A stretch of 6,765 nucleotides of DNA from Aquabacter sp. (GTDB taxonomy: Bacteria > Pseudomonadota > Alphaproteobacteria > Rhizobiales > Xanthobacteraceae). Under the pieces are notes generated by a model, which saw nothing but the letters and a program-made list of their open reading frames with translations, ran no database searches and had not been told where the DNA came from. This document shows, in pieces, positions 6,024 through 6,765 of this stretch. The DNA lies in assembly GCA_030147645.1 (NCBI GenBank), contig JASBUY010000209.1, positions 1 to 6,765 on the forward strand, given 5' to 3'. Each line of letters begins with the position of its first letter. Position 1 is the stretch's first letter. A program made the translations under genes and the position numbers.

Positions 6024-6765
6024 GTGTGGCGGGCGGGGAAAAGGCGACGCCGGCGCCCTCCGCCGGCCTCTGGCGGCGCTTTCGCGGCGTGACCGGCGCC
6101 ATCGGCGCCTGGTTCAACCGCGTGACGCCGAAGGGGCTCTATCCCCGCTCCCTGCTCATCATCGTCGTGCCCATGGTTCTGCTCCAGTCCGTGGTCGCCT
6201 TCGTCTTCATGGAGCGGCACTACAATATGGTCACGCGGCGCCTCTCGGCCGCCGTCAGCCGCGACATCGCGGCGGTGGTCTCGCTCTATGCCGCTTTGCC
6301 CCAGGACCGGGACGGGGCAATTATCCGCCGCATTGCCTGGACCGATCTTCAACTGGCCGTGGACGTGCTGCCCGCCGGCCCCCTGCCCGCCCCCGGCACG
6401 CGCCCCTTCTTCTCCGTGCTCGACAGCTTCCTCTCCTCCGAGATCGGCGAGCGCATCACGCGCCCCTATTGGGTGGATACGGTGGGGCGCTCGGACCTCA
6501 TCGAGGTGCGGGTGCAGATGCCCGACGCGGTGCTGCGCATCTTCGCGCCGCGCAGTTCGGCTTATGCCTCCAACACCCATATCTTCCTGCTTTGGATGGT
6601 GGGCACCTCGCTGGTCCTGCTCACCGTCGCCATCCTGTTCCTGCGCAACCAGATCCGCCCCATCGAGAATCTCGCCGACGCGGCCGAGGCCTTCGGCAAG
6701 GGTCGCGATGTGGAGAATTTTCGCCCGCGCGGCGCGCGCGAGGTGCGGCGGGCGGCGGTCGCCTT
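6020..6765 (+). CDS. EnvZ-like sensor histidine kinase, 5' part (runs off the window)
   Basis: The first 248 codons are present. A basic cytosolic tail (1-43) leads to transmembrane helix 1 (about 44-64). A periplasmic sensor region of roughly 120 residues follows (about 65-186), then transmembrane helix 2 (about 187-208). A HAMP linker begins at RNQIRPIENLADAAEAFGKG (209-228), and the window ends soon after PRGAREVRRA (236-245). The H-box histidine and the ATPase domain lie beyond the end, so the kinase identity rests on topology, HAMP and pairing with the upstream regulator. The sensor region lacks a recognisable PAS or Cache motif; it resembles the EnvZ-like kinases of Hyphomicrobiales, known to me from memory. 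The GTG at 6020 overlaps the regulator stop (GTGA); a GTG at 6026 is an alternative. The next in-frame ATG lies inside transmembrane helix 1 and would destroy it. Confidence 0.88.
   Translation, partial: MSVAGGEKATPAPSAGLWRRFRGVTGAIGAWFNRVTPKGLYPRSLLIIVVPMVLLQSVVAFVFMERHYNMVTRRLSAAVSRDIAAVVSLYAALPQDRDGAIIRRIAWTDLQLAVDVLPAGPLPAPGTRPFFSVLDSFLSSEIGERITRPYWVDTVGRSDLIEVRVQMPDAVLRIFAPRSSAYASNTHIFLLWMVGTSLVLLTVAILFLRNQIRPIENLADAAEAFGKGRDVENFRPRGAREVRRAAVA

Noticed and set aside
5999..6580. 193-codon open frame on the - strand at the right end
   Set aside because: It lies opposite the kinase, whose membrane helices and HAMP motif are unmistakable; no domain is visible in this frame.

Overview
The window reads as chromosomal DNA of a high-GC alphaproteobacterium. 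A hand count gives about 70% G+C in a sampled coding stretch (5461-5520) and about 54% in the main intergenic gap (4561-4680). The order ilvE / divergent marR - OmpR-type regulator - EnvZ-like kinase, and the family members themselves, resemble Hyphomicrobiales such as Xanthobacteraceae or Bradyrhizobium-like genomes. That taxonomic placement is inference from remembered family sequences, not from a search. No insertion sequences, RNA genes, CRISPR arrays or phage genes are visible.

Left block (1-3451, + strand): a closely packed run that looks like one operon. A possible 3' end of an upstream gene overlaps by four bases the start of guaD (guanine deaminase, purine salvage or breakdown). Nineteen bases later comes a membrane-anchored protein with two antibiotic-biosynthesis-monooxygenase (ABM) domains. 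Two small exported four-cysteine proteins follow, each overlapping the gene before it. The two small proteins share a cysteine and motif pattern and are probably diverged paralogues.

Middle (3452-4421, - strand): ilvE, the branched-chain amino-acid aminotransferase, points toward the left operon. A hairpin followed, on the - strand, by a T-rich tract lies between the two convergent units and terminates ilvE. The 325-base gap 4422-4746 separates ilvE from the divergent regulatory operon. It holds small palindromes and a repeated AACGATCG motif but no gene I can support.

Right block (4747-6765, + strand): a regulatory operon made of a MarR-family repressor, an OmpR/PetR-like response regulator and a transmembrane EnvZ-like histidine kinase. 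Each junction overlaps by four bases, so translation is probably coupled. The kinase runs off the window within or just after its HAMP domain, before the phospho-accepting histidine. The MarR/regulator pair resembles PetP/PetR of Rhodobacter capsulatus.

Most of the window is ordinary housekeeping and regulatory content. The least explained parts are the tandem ABM membrane protein and the paired small secreted proteins behind guaD.
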